NCBI GenBank assembly: GCA_018608045.1
Contig: JABBAI010000069.1
Coordinates: 1-43,257 of the forward strand
Origin: Octadecabacter sp.
GTDB lineage: Bacteria; Pseudomonadota; Alphaproteobacteria; Rhodobacterales; Rhodobacteraceae
Direction of reading: 5' to 3'
Length of the DNA: 43,257 bases
Shown piece by piece: positions 1-6,636 of the stretch. Position numbers and translations under genes: made by a program. Position 1 is the first letter of the stretch. Every line of letters starts with the position of its first letter. The notes below the pieces were generated by a model. It made no database searches, was not told where the DNA came from, and worked only from the letters and a program-made list of their open reading frames with translations.

Positions 1-2
1 CG

Positions 3-152
3 ACGCTAGACATTATGAAAGATGGCACATTGTATAGCCTTGAGATGCACTACAGAGCCTATCAGACCAGTCCATCCATCTGGGAAAACTATTTTATTTC
101 CGCCCAGGAAATTGCAAGACAGTTAGAGTCTTTGTTTCCTGCTGATCTTTAG
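3..152 (+). CDS. 3' end of an unidentified gene (49 residues visible)
   Basis: An open frame enters from the left edge and stops with TAG at 150-152. The visible tail reads as a plausible protein: it begins TLDIMKDGTLYSLEMHY and ends in the helical segment AQEIARQLESLFPADL. There is no recognisable motif and I cannot name the family. No gene overlaps it, and the sequence turns AT-rich and non-coding directly after the stop, which fits a real gene end. Most of the gene lies outside the window, so its function cannot be judged here. Confidence 0.5.
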   Translation, partial: TLDIMKDGTLYSLEMHYRAYQTSPSIWENYFISAQEIARQLESLFPADL

Positions 153-241
153 CTCGTAAATAATTGGCCCACAAAAAGAAGACTCGAGTGTCGGTTCAAC
201 CTTCAACTTAGTAAATACCTATACGCCCCGTCACACTTGCA

Positions 242-289
242 ATCTGTCCCCCATTGCGGCCCAATACCGCACAAATTTAGGGGACAGAT
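242..289. repeat. Nested palindrome covering the fabH-like ribosome-binding site
   Basis: ATCTGTCCCC at 242-251 is a perfect 10-bp inverted repeat of GGGGACAGAT at 280-289. Nested inside it is a second perfect 5-bp stem, TGCGG (255-259) with CCGCA (267-271), around a 7-nt loop. The right outer arm contains the only Shine-Dalgarno-like sequence (GGGGA) of the following gene and ends one base before its ATG. In RNA the arms would bury that site. From memory, GGGGACAGAT arms are common in REP/RAYT-type extragenic palindromes, so this may be such an element that came to supply the ribosome-binding site. Seen: the repeats. Inferred: any regulatory role. Confidence 0.7.
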
Positions 290-1408
290 ATGTACAGCGC
301 AGCGATCACGGGAACCGGGGTTTTCACCCCCGAACACACCATCACAAACGATGAACTCGTGGCCGCCTTTAACGCGCATGCAGACCTGTTTAATGCAGAA
401 AACGCGGAGGCGATTGCGGCTGGTACCATAGACGCCAAACCCCAATCCAGCAGCGACTTTATCCTTGCGGCATCCGGCATCGAACGCCGCTATGTTCTTG
501 ATAAGTCAGGAATTCTTGATCCAAAACGGATGTATCCATCATTGCCTGCGCGCGGCGACGATGAACCGTCGTTTATGGCGGAAATGGCGGTGGATGCCGC
601 GTTGCAGGCCATGACACAGGCAGGGCGCGCAGCCCCTGATATTGGCGCAGTCATTTGCGCCGCGTCCAATTTTGAACGCGCCTACCCCGCCATCGCAGTG
701 GAAATCCAGAACCTTCTCGAAATCGAAGGATTTGCCTTTGACATGAATGTCGCCTGTTCAAGCGCCACATTCGGTATTCAAATGGCAACGGACATGATCA
801 AATCCGGCAGCATCACCAGCGCGCTGGTCGTCTGCCCCGAGATTTGCTCTGCACATCTGGAATGGCGCGACCGCGACTGCCATTTCATCTTTGGCGACGT
901 CGCCACAGCTGTTCTAGTCGAACGCGACGAGGCGCTGACAGGGCCGCACTTCAAAATCAAATCAACACGCTTAGCGACCCAGTTTTCTAACAATATACGT
1001 AATAACAATGGTTATTTGCGCCGTACCAAAGATCAAATGGAAGACCGTCGCGACATGCAATTCATGCAAAACGGGCGGAAGGTGTTTAAAGAAGTTCTGC
1101 CCATGGTCAGCAGACATATCGCAGCACACATGGACGCTGAAGGCGTGCAGGCTGCCGATCTTAAGCGTCTTTGGCTGCATCAGGCCAACAAGACGATGAA
1201 CGATTATATCGGCAAGAAGGTCCTTGGCCGCGAACCAGAAGCGGGCGAACAACCCAACATTTTACAGGACTACGCCAACACGTCGTCCGCAGGATCGATA
1301 ATCGCGTTTTCGAAATATTCGGATGATCTTAACGTAGGCGATGTAGGGTTGATCTGTTCGTTTGGTGCGGGATATTCCGTGGGATCAGTTATTTTGGAAC
1401 GTGCGTGA
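290..1408 (+). CDS. Beta-ketoacyl-ACP synthase III family protein (FabH-like, long form)
   Basis: Thiolase-fold condensing enzyme of the KAS III type, expected to join an acyl-CoA primer to malonyl-ACP in fatty-acid synthesis or a related pathway. The catalytic triad is intact: Cys156 in the VACSSATFG motif, His297 in WLHQANK, and Asn330 in NTSSAGS. At 372 residues it is about 50 longer than housekeeping FabH. The extra length lies mainly in the N-terminal half (about residues 25-95), as in KAS III homologues that elongate medium-chain acyl-CoA. It is not next to plsX, so it is probably a second, specialised enzyme and not the housekeeping FabH. The ATG at 290 follows GGGGACAG, which sits in the palindrome described above. 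Family assignment is firm; the substrate is unknown. Confidence 0.9.
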   Translation: MYSAAITGTGVFTPEHTITNDELVAAFNAHADLFNAENAEAIAAGTIDAKPQSSSDFILAASGIERRYVLDKSGILDPKRMYPSLPARGDDEPSFMAEMAVDAALQAMTQAGRAAPDIGAVICAASNFERAYPAIAVEIQNLLEIEGFAFDMNVACSSATFGIQMATDMIKSGSITSALVVCPEICSAHLEWRDRDCHFIFGDVATAVLVERDEALTGPHFKIKSTRLATQFSNNIRNNNGYLRRTKDQMEDRRDMQFMQNGRKVFKEVLPMVSRHIAAHMDAEGVQAADLKRLWLHQANKTMNDYIGKKVLGREPEAGEQPNILQDYANTSSAGSIIAFSKYSDDLNVGDVGLICSFGAGYSVGSVILERA

Positions 1409-1417
1409 GGGTATGAC

Positions 1418-1492
1418 ATGAAAGTAATTTTGGCGCTGATGGCGATCGCAACCCTCACGGCCTGCGGCATTCCGTTTATTCCATTTATTTAG
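1418..1492 (+). CDS. Tiny lipoprotein (24 residues)
   Basis: This short frame begins ten bases after the ketosynthase stop, behind a GAGGG ribosome-binding site with six bases of spacing. The peptide starts MKVILALMAIATLTACG and ends in a short hydrophobic tail, IPFIPFI. It therefore has a charged N-terminus, a hydrophobic core and an LTAC lipobox, which predicts lipidation at Cys16 and a mature peptide of only nine residues. Its architecture resembles entericidin-like or colicin-lysis-type mini-lipoproteins, but there is no clear homology. It is probably co-transcribed with the ketosynthase. The good ribosome-binding site and perfect lipobox support a real gene; its role is unknown. Confidence 0.6.
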   Translation: MKVILALMAIATLTACGIPFIPFI

Positions 1493-1498
1493 AATGTC

Positions 1499-2218
1499 TT
1501 AGCTTGTGACGCGCTTGTGCACGTCTTCAAGCGATTCAACCCTCTCTGAATAGCGATCGACCAGCATGTCTTTGCGTCCGCGCGTCATGACGGTGAACCG
1601 CGCAAGTTCTTCCATCACATCAACCACACGGTCGTAGAGGGACGAGGGTTTCATCCGGCCCTTCTCAAATTCTTTCCACGCCATGGGCACCGAAGACTGG
1701 TTCGGGATTGTGACCAACCGCATCCAGCGCCCCAAAATGCGCAGCTGATTGACGGTGTTGAACGATTGTGACCCGCCGGACACCTGCATCACCGCCAGCG
1801 TTTTACCTTGGGTCGGGCGCACGCCACCAATGGGAGCGAGTGGAACCCAATCGATCTGGGTTTTCATAATACCAGTCATCGCGCCGTGCCGTTCGGGGCT
1901 GCACCACACCATACCTTCGGACCACATTACGAGGTCGCGCAGTTCTGCCACCTTGGGGTGATCTACGTCCGCGTCATCAGGCAAAGGCAATCCGCTGGGG
2001 TCAAAGAACTTCGTCTCACAGCCAAGTGCACGCAGCACCCGCGCGCCCTCCTCGGCCACGCCGCGCGAATAGCTTTCAGCCCGCAACGACCCGTACAGCA
2101 ACAAAATACGCGGCGGATGATCGGGTTCGTTCGGCCCGACCAATGCTGCGATATCCAGCGGCTTTAGTGCGCCCACAACAAGATTGGGCATATCCGATGT
2201 GTCGATATCAGTTTTCAT
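1499..2218 (-). CDS. arsH: ArsH-type NADPH-dependent FMN reductase
   Basis: Flavodoxin-like NADPH:FMN oxidoreductase of the ArsH family. Family members oxidise methylated or trivalent organoarsenicals or act as azo/quinone reductases producing H2O2. The FMN-phosphate loop GSLRAESYS lies at residues 43-51, followed by [13 protein letters not shown] at 108-120 and a conserved SGGSQSFN at 147-154. Length (239) is typical of the family. The ATG at 2218 overlaps the upstream gene by 11 bp; an in-frame TTG two codons earlier is possible. No arsenic regulator, arsenite pump or arsenate reductase is adjacent, so a role in arsenic resistance is only presumed, and general quinone or flavin reduction is equally possible. 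Confidence 0.85.
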   Translation of the reverse strand: MKTDIDTSDMPNLVVGALKPLDIAALVGPNEPDHPPRILLLYGSLRAESYSRGVAEEGARVLRALGCETKFFDPSGLPLPDDADVDHPKVAELRDLVMWSEGMVWCSPERHGAMTGIMKTQIDWVPLAPIGGVRPTQGKTLAVMQVSGGSQSFNTVNQLRILGRWMRLVTIPNQSSVPMAWKEFEKGRMKPSSLYDRVVDVMEELARFTVMTRGRKDMLVDRYSERVESLEDVHKRVTS

Positions 2219-2657
2219 CTTCAAGATGCAGCTTCATGTCGATCAGAACCTTTTGCAGTTCGACCGTTTCACGCAATAGGCGCTTTGCTTCGTTGTTAGT
2301 GATTACGCCGTCCTCGATGGATTGCTGGTATTCACCCATCAACATCGCGAACCGTTGGCTAAGCGCAATTACGTCCGAATTGATCCCGCCATCGGAATTC
2401 TTCGGGGTGCTTGTTCTATCAAGGGTGCTGCCATGAAGTTCTGCAAGGGCAGACGTCACATGCGGATAGCTCGCCGCGGCCTCAAGCTGGGCAACAGCGT
2501 CCACTGGCATGAACCGATCAGCATGTTCATCAGAATCGGAATAGTAGCGCCCCAAAGTCGCCTTGGACTTTCCGGTCAATTCGCACGCGGGTTCAATCCC
2601 CACGTCTTTTACAAGCGCTTCAGCATGTTTTTTTAGATAGCCGCCAATGCCCGCCAT
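2208..2657 (-). CDS. Small putative DNA-binding protein upstream of arsH
   Basis: A 149-residue soluble protein of no family I recognise with certainty. Residues 20-40, containing [17 protein letters not shown], look like a helix-turn-helix of the kind found in small phage-type regulators. The C-terminal 50 residues (from about [14 protein letters not shown]) are strongly helical with a heptad-like pattern, suggesting dimerisation. The ATG at 2657 was chosen because a strong GGGAAGAGA ribosome-binding site precedes it; the frame runs open about 55 codons further upstream without protein-like composition. It overlaps arsH by 11 bp, so the two are surely co-transcribed, and it could regulate the pair. 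Function is inferred from fold-like features only. Confidence 0.75.
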   Translation of the reverse strand: MAGIGGYLKKHAEALVKDVGIEPACELTGKSKATLGRYYSDSDEHADRFMPVDAVAQLEAAASYPHVTSALAELHGSTLDRTSTPKNSDGGINSDVIALSQRFAMLMGEYQQSIEDGVITNNEAKRLLRETVELQKVLIDMKLHLEDEN

Positions 2658-2971
2658 AATTCTCTTCCCGTAACTGGTTGTTAGGGGAATGACCCCAAAT
2701 CTTTCCCATGAACCACCCCATCCATACTTGACAGTTATAGCGAGAACGTGAGGTTTGGAAGACCATAACACGTACGGCATCGGCGTCCCCAACGTCGTAG
2801 GGTCAAAGGGGGCAGACCCCATCCAAGGACAAATGGTCCGCCATTTGTACTCTGCCCCCTCTGATCCGCTGTTTCGGAACGGTCAATTGACCCACCATTC
2901 ACGGCCGAAACGTCAAAATGCCGCCGCTGGGGCCTTGCAACAGTCCCAGTGGCGGTTCATTTTGCGCAGCT
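2658..2971. other. Intergenic region between the arsH operon and tdk
   Basis: This 314-base stretch separates divergent genes. It must hold the promoter of the leftward arsH pair and that of tdk. The only clear structure is the nested palindrome at 2807-2860, listed separately. No open frame has protein-like composition, and I see no convincing -35/-10 pair or transposon remnant. Confidence 0.5.
2807..2860. repeat. Large nested palindrome upstream of tdk
   Basis: AGGGGGCAGA (2807-2816) is perfectly complementary to TCTGCCCCCT (2851-2860). Nested within is a perfect 8-bp stem with a 4-nt loop: ACAAATGG (2829-2836), TCCG, CCATTTGT (2841-2848). The spacing is asymmetric, with 12 nt on the left and 2 nt on the right. 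It ends 111 bases before tdk and has no T-run on either side, so it is not an obvious terminator. The outer arms share the G-run/CAGA theme of the palindrome at 242-289, which suggests both are members of one REP-like family. Confidence 0.75.
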
Positions 2972-3568
2972 ATGGCAAAGCTCTATTTCAATTATTCAAC
3001 GATGAACGCCGGCAAGTCGACGGTGTTGCTGCAAGCCGCCCATAACTACGCTGAACGCGGCATGGCGACCTATCTGTTGACGGCGCAGTTTGACAATCGC
3101 GCAGGCGAAGGTCGCATCGCGAGCCGGATCGGGATCGGCGAAGCGGCGGACACCTTTGCGCTGAACGACGATCTTTTCCGTAAAATTGAAACCCGCCTGG
3201 CCGCGGGGCCCTGTGCCTGTGTGTTCATCGATGAGGCGCAATTCCTCAGCTCCGATCAAGTTTGGCAACTGGCCCGCGCGGTTGATGATTTGGGTGTGCC
3301 TGTGATGGCTTACGGCTTACGCGTTGATTTCATGGGTGAATTATTTCCCGGCTCTGCGACATTGCTGGCTTTGGCCGATGAAATGCGGGAAGTCCGCACA
3401 ATTTGTCATTGCGGCAAGAAGGCTACGATGGTGGTACGCCAAGACGGCGACGGGCGCACGATGACGGGCGGCAATCAGGTGCAGATCGGCGGCAATGAGA
3501 CCTATGTCAGCCTGTGTCGTCGTCATTGGCGCGAGGCCATGGAGAACGGGGATGCCACGCTGGTTTAG
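2972..3568 (+). CDS. tdk: Thymidine kinase
   Basis: Type II thymidine kinase; it phosphorylates thymidine to dTMP with ATP for pyrimidine salvage in the cytoplasm. The Walker A motif NAGKST spans residues 12-17 and the Walker B/catalytic segment VFIDEAQF covers 84-91 with Glu88 as the base. The lasso zinc site is visible as Cys145-x-Cys147 and Cys182-x-x-His185. Length (198) is typical. The start at ATG 2972 gives the family's N-terminus MAKLYFNYSTMNAG; the frame is open for 18 codons upstream but lacks homology. The gene stands alone on the plus strand between leftward operons. Its last codons overlap a possible micro-ORF at 3552. Confidence 0.95.
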   Translation: MAKLYFNYSTMNAGKSTVLLQAAHNYAERGMATYLLTAQFDNRAGEGRIASRIGIGEAADTFALNDDLFRKIETRLAAGPCACVFIDEAQFLSSDQVWQLARAVDDLGVPVMAYGLRVDFMGELFPGSATLLALADEMREVRTICHCGKKATMVVRQDGDGRTMTGGNQVQIGGNETYVSLCRRHWREAMENGDATLV

Positions 3569-3644
3569 GATTACGCTCTGGTCGCTGGGTAGTGTAATCC
3601 TTCTCGCAGGGGGGCCTTTCGCATACATCGCGCATGATTTGTGA
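3552..3644 (+). CDS. Possible 30-residue membrane micropeptide
   Basis: A short frame overlaps the end of tdk by 17 bases in another frame and is preceded by GGAG seven bases before its ATG. The peptide starts MPRWFRITLW and continues as a single hydrophobic stretch (SLGSVILLAGGPFAYIA) that would form one membrane helix, then ends HDL. The composition is unlike random shadow translation and the positive-inside N-terminus is sensible for a small inner-membrane peptide. There is no recognised family. The same frame stays open after the TGA, restarting at ATG 3648. Without comparison to related genomes this remains tentative. Confidence 0.3.
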   Translation: MPRWFRITLWSLGSVILLAGGPFAYIAHDL

Positions 3645-3700
3645 TTCATGGACAAGGGTGCAGCATCGATTGGCAAAGCGATTTGGGCTGCAACGACTGG

Positions 3701-4648
3701 TCAGTTCACCTTTTGCGGCGGCTCACGCCCTTCAGAAAACGCGATGATATTGTCCAGCGCCATTTGCCCCATGGCCTGACGGGTTTCCGCCGTCGCGGAC
3801 CCGAGGTGAGGGAGCAACACGCAACTTTCCAACGCCTTCAAACGATCAGGGACGTGCGGTTCTTTTTCGTATACATCCAGCCCCGCGCCCGCGATCTGCC
3901 TCGATTCAAGAACATCAATCAACGCGACCTCATCCACGACTTCACCGCGTGAAATGTTGATGAATATCCCAGACGGTTTCATCGCCGCGAAGGCGGCAGC
4001 ATCGATCAATTTCGTCGTACCTGCCCCGCCGGGGGTGGCGACAACAACGAAATCAGCAGCGGACATAACCTCGTGCAAGCTACCCAGTTGCGTCGCAGGA
4101 ACATCGGTGACCTTCGGGGACCGATTGTGGAACACCACGTCCATGTTGAAGCCACAATGACACCGCGCCGCAATCGCCTGCCCGATGCGCCCCATACCAA
4201 TCACCCCAAGGGTTTTGCCCGTCACATGGGTGCCAAGAAGCCCTTTGACATCAAATCCACCCCATGCGCCGGACCGGACCATGCGTTCCCCCTCACCCGC
4301 GCGACGGGCTGTGGCCAACAAAAGCGTCAGGGCAATATCAGCGGTCGCATCGGTCAACACGTCAGGCGTGTTGGACACAGCGATCCCCACACGGGCCGCC
4401 GCTTCCACGTCGATATGATTGTAGCCCACACCGAAGTTGCCGATCATTTTGCAGCGGATGTCACCCGCAAACGCATCGGCGGTAAACGCATCGCCGAGTG
4501 TCGGCAGGATCGCATCATACTCTGCCAGCGCGGCAGCGGCCTGTGCGACGGTCATATTGCCACCACTATGGATCGTGACATCAAACAGGGACTCCGCCTG
4601 ATCCAGAACAGGCTGCGCGATGGGGCGCGTAATAAGAAGTTTTAGCAT
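3701..4648 (-). CDS. D-isomer-specific 2-hydroxyacid dehydrogenase (glyoxylate/hydroxypyruvate reductase type)
   Basis: NAD(P)-dependent enzyme of the D-2-hydroxyacid dehydrogenase family, probably reducing glyoxylate or hydroxypyruvate (or oxidising D-glycerate). The Rossmann glycine motif GMGRIG lies at 151-156. The catalytic residues are Arg234 in NISRGEVVDE, Glu263 in YEKEP, and His281 in LLPHLGSAT. The dinucleotide loop HNRSP (174-178) carries an Arg-Ser pair, which favours NADPH. Length is 315 residues, as usual. It is the last gene of a tightly packed leftward run and overlaps csaA by 7 bp. Subfamily by recollection is closest to GhrB/glycerate dehydrogenase; exact substrate is not determined. 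Confidence 0.9.
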   Translation of the reverse strand: MLKLLITRPIAQPVLDQAESLFDVTIHSGGNMTVAQAAAALAEYDAILPTLGDAFTADAFAGDIRCKMIGNFGVGYNHIDVEAAARVGIAVSNTPDVLTDATADIALTLLLATARRAGEGERMVRSGAWGGFDVKGLLGTHVTGKTLGVIGMGRIGQAIAARCHCGFNMDVVFHNRSPKVTDVPATQLGSLHEVMSAADFVVVATPGGAGTTKLIDAAAFAAMKPSGIFINISRGEVVDEVALIDVLESRQIAGAGLDVYEKEPHVPDRLKALESCVLLPHLGSATAETRQAMGQMALDNIIAFSEGREPPQKVN

Positions 4649-4977
4649 AAGCGTTCCCCCAATGGGATTTCTTTGTCGGGCGCGATCAGGACCACACCAG
4701 TTGCATCATAAGCCCCCAGAACGAGGACCTCTGACATGAATTTGCCAATTTGGCGGGGCGGGAAATTGACCACGCCCATGACCTGCCGCCCGATCAATGC
4801 TTCGGGCGTGTAGTGGTCTGTGATCTGCGCAGAGGTTTTACGTTCCCCGATGTCGGGCCCGAAATCGACCCACATTTTAATCGCGGGTTTGCGGGCCTCT
4901 GGGTAGGGTTCGGCGCGGATGACACGGCCCACGCGGATGTCGATCTTCATAAAATCGTCGAATGTAATATCGCTCAT
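4642..4977 (-). CDS. csaA: CsaA-like tRNA-binding protein
   Basis: A 111-residue single-domain OB-fold protein of the EMAP/CsaA class, which binds tRNA and has been described as an export-related chaperone in Bacillus. The N-terminal FDDFMKIDIRVGRVIRAE segment and the later VVNFPPRQIG and SEVLVLGA motifs are characteristic of the family, and length matches (about 110). Its start overlaps the proC stop by four bases (ATGA) and its end overlaps the dehydrogenase, so it is translated as part of a coupled unit. Why CsaA travels with proC in this group is not known. Confidence 0.9.
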   Translation of the reverse strand: MSDITFDDFMKIDIRVGRVIRAEPYPEARKPAIKMWVDFGPDIGERKTSAQITDHYTPEALIGRQVMGVVNFPPRQIGKFMSEVLVLGAYDATGVVLIAPDKEIPLGERLC

Positions 4978-5786
4978 GCGCCCAGGTCCCGACTGCGATC
5001 TGCAGCCGCTTTCACGGCCCGTTTCAATAGCTGCGGGAAACCGTCGGTGTCGTTCATCAACACCTCAAGCGCGGCTTGGGTCGTACCGTTTGGCGATGTC
5101 ACGTTGATGCGCAACTGATCGGGGCACTCAACAGCGTCTTCGGCCAATTGCCCCGCGCCGCCCACCGTGGCCTTGGCAAGGATCATCGCAAGGTCGGCAG
5201 ACAACCCCTCAGCCTCCCCCGCTGCAGCGAGCGTTTCGATCAGGTGGAAAACATAGGCGGGGCCGGACCCGGACACGGCGGTCACAGCGTCCATCTGGCC
5301 CTCATCATCCAAGCGCACGACTTGGCCGACGGCGCGTAGCAGCGTTTCGGCCATATCCATGTGCGCCGCGCTGGCATAATCATTGCCGACGATCGCCGTA
5401 ATCCCGCGCCCGATGGCAGCGGGGGTGTTGGGCATGGCGCGGATGATCGGGCTGGCATTGCCAAGGGCCGTTTCAAACGACGCAATCGATGTGCCTGCCG
5501 CAACAGATAAAAAGACCGTATCCCCGTTGCCCAGCGCCTTCATGGAAGGCAACGCGTCGCCCATCATCTGTGGTTTCACGGCGATCAATACCAAGGCGGG
5601 GGCAGCGGGCAGGCCTTCGTTCACATGCACGCCCGATGCCAAAAGCCAATCAGATGGATAGGGATCCAACACCCAAACCGACGCGGCAGGCAATCCGCCC
5701 GCTAACCATCCGGCCAGCATCGCGGACCCCATCTTGCCGCAGCCCAGCAGGACCATCCCGCGCGCTTCGATTTGTGATAAAGACAT
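4974..5786 (-). CDS. proC: Pyrroline-5-carboxylate reductase
   Basis: Catalyses the last step of proline synthesis, NAD(P)H-dependent reduction of 1-pyrroline-5-carboxylate, in the cytoplasm. The N-terminal Rossmann motif LLGCGKMGSAML is at residues 13-24. The central AVKPQMM and MPNTPAAIGRG motifs and the C-terminal signature AVSGSGPAYVF and TVGGAGQL segments are all present. Length (270) is normal. The ATG at 5786 starts nine codons before the Rossmann strand. The gene lies 73 bp downstream of a ybjN-like gene and is translationally coupled to csaA. The intervening 73 bases may hold its own promoter, but no clear motif is visible. Confidence 0.95.
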   Translation of the reverse strand: MSLSQIEARGMVLLGCGKMGSAMLAGWLAGGLPAASVWVLDPYPSDWLLASGVHVNEGLPAAPALVLIAVKPQMMGDALPSMKALGNGDTVFLSVAAGTSIASFETALGNASPIIRAMPNTPAAIGRGITAIVGNDYASAAHMDMAETLLRAVGQVVRLDDEGQMDAVTAVSGSGPAYVFHLIETLAAAGEAEGLSADLAMILAKATVGGAGQLAEDAVECPDQLRINVTSPNGTTQAALEVLMNDTDGFPQLLKRAVKAAADRSRDLGA

Positions 5787-5859
5787 GAAAAACCCCCGCC
5801 CGTTTCACCCTGACGTTAGGGCGCGCGGTGCGAGGGTTCAAGCCGTTCTAATTCGCGAA

Positions 5860-6363
5860 TTATGCGCGTCCGTAGGCTTCGGAAATTGCGACCTGCAATG
5901 CGTCTGCTGGTGTGCGTTCCGCCCAAGTGACCAGTTGGAACGCAGGATAAAAGCGTTCCGCGGACAGAACAGCCGCGTTGATCATCGTGTCGATCTGTTC
6001 GGGTCCAGCAACCTGTTCGCCCGCCAGAACCAGCCCATAGCGGTACACCATCAACTTCTGTTCTGCCCAATAGGTGAACGCACCAGCCCAACACATGTCA
6101 TTCGTCAGATTAAGGCATTCGTACAGGGCTGCCATTCTGTCAGCAGGGGGCTCCATCTCGAACGTGCAAATCAGGCGCAATGTCTGGTCGTATGCGGACC
6201 ATGCAAGCGTGATCGCATAGGTGCGCCACTGGCCTTCAATCTGGAACGCGATCTGGTCGTCATGGATGCGGTCAAACGCCCAGTCGTGGTGTTCTGCGAT
6301 GTGTTCACAAAGGTCGATAGGGTGCAGATCGTCGCCATCTGCGAAATGTTCGGTGAGTGCCAT
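5860..6363 (-). CDS. YbjN domain-containing protein
   Basis: A 167-residue acidic cytosolic protein of the YbjN family (type III secretion chaperone-like fold). Supporting features are the central QWRTYAITLAWSAYDQTLRLICTF pattern (given here only in outline), the LNLTNDMCWAGAFTYW segment, and a C-terminal YPAFQLVTWAE. YbjN of E. coli modulates stress and motility genes through an unknown mechanism. The gene is the first of the leftward run before proC; the same association is, from memory, common in Rhodobacterales. No DNA-binding or catalytic motif is visible. Family assignment is good, function is not established. Confidence 0.85.
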   Translation of the reverse strand: MALTEHFADGDDLHPIDLCEHIAEHHDWAFDRIHDDQIAFQIEGQWRTYAITLAWSAYDQTLRLICTFEMEPPADRMAALYECLNLTNDMCWAGAFTYWAEQKLMVYRYGLVLAGEQVAGPEQIDTMINAAVLSAERFYPAFQLVTWAERTPADALQVAISEAYGRA

Positions 6364-6636
6364 GGGCCTGAACCCTCCTGTACAATCAGTTCGCTCTGGC
6401 AGATGCGAAATCTGGTGTCCTGCTCAAGGGAGCGGGTACATTGCCACGCTCCTTACTATATATGGTGGGGGTTTGACCCCTCTGCTGTAAAGTCTTTTCT
6501 TGGGGATAAGGCGATGGCAGGGCCAAAAAGCGGGGGATAACCGCGAAATTAAAGCCGTTTGTTAACCTTTGATCCGTCCCTTGCGCAGGACGCGCGTCTG
6601 CGACAGAGTTTGGGCAACCCCATGAAAGGACCCAAC
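6364..6636. other. Divergent intergenic region between ybjN-like and M42 peptidase genes
   Basis: A 273-base gap between divergent genes that must contain both promoters. Visible elements are an imperfectly positioned hairpin, GGAGCG (6429-6434) with CGCTCC (6447-6452), a GGGG/CCCC hairpin at 6468-6480 overlapping a TTGACC hexamer (6473-6478) that could be a -35, and an eight-codon mini-ORF at 6514-6540 behind a GGGGATAAGG ribosome-binding-like sequence. None is conclusive. Confidence 0.35.

Noticed and set aside
2219-2224. TTG start two codons upstream for arsH
   Set aside because: An ATG at 2218 is available with a usual 11-bp overlap; the evidence is not decisive, so the TTG is only mentioned.
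4073-4645. 190-codon plus-strand ORF opposite the 2-hydroxyacid dehydrogenase
   Set aside because: It lies wholly antisense to a gene with intact catalytic motifs and has an Arg/His/Pro-rich composition typical of shadows in GC-rich DNA.
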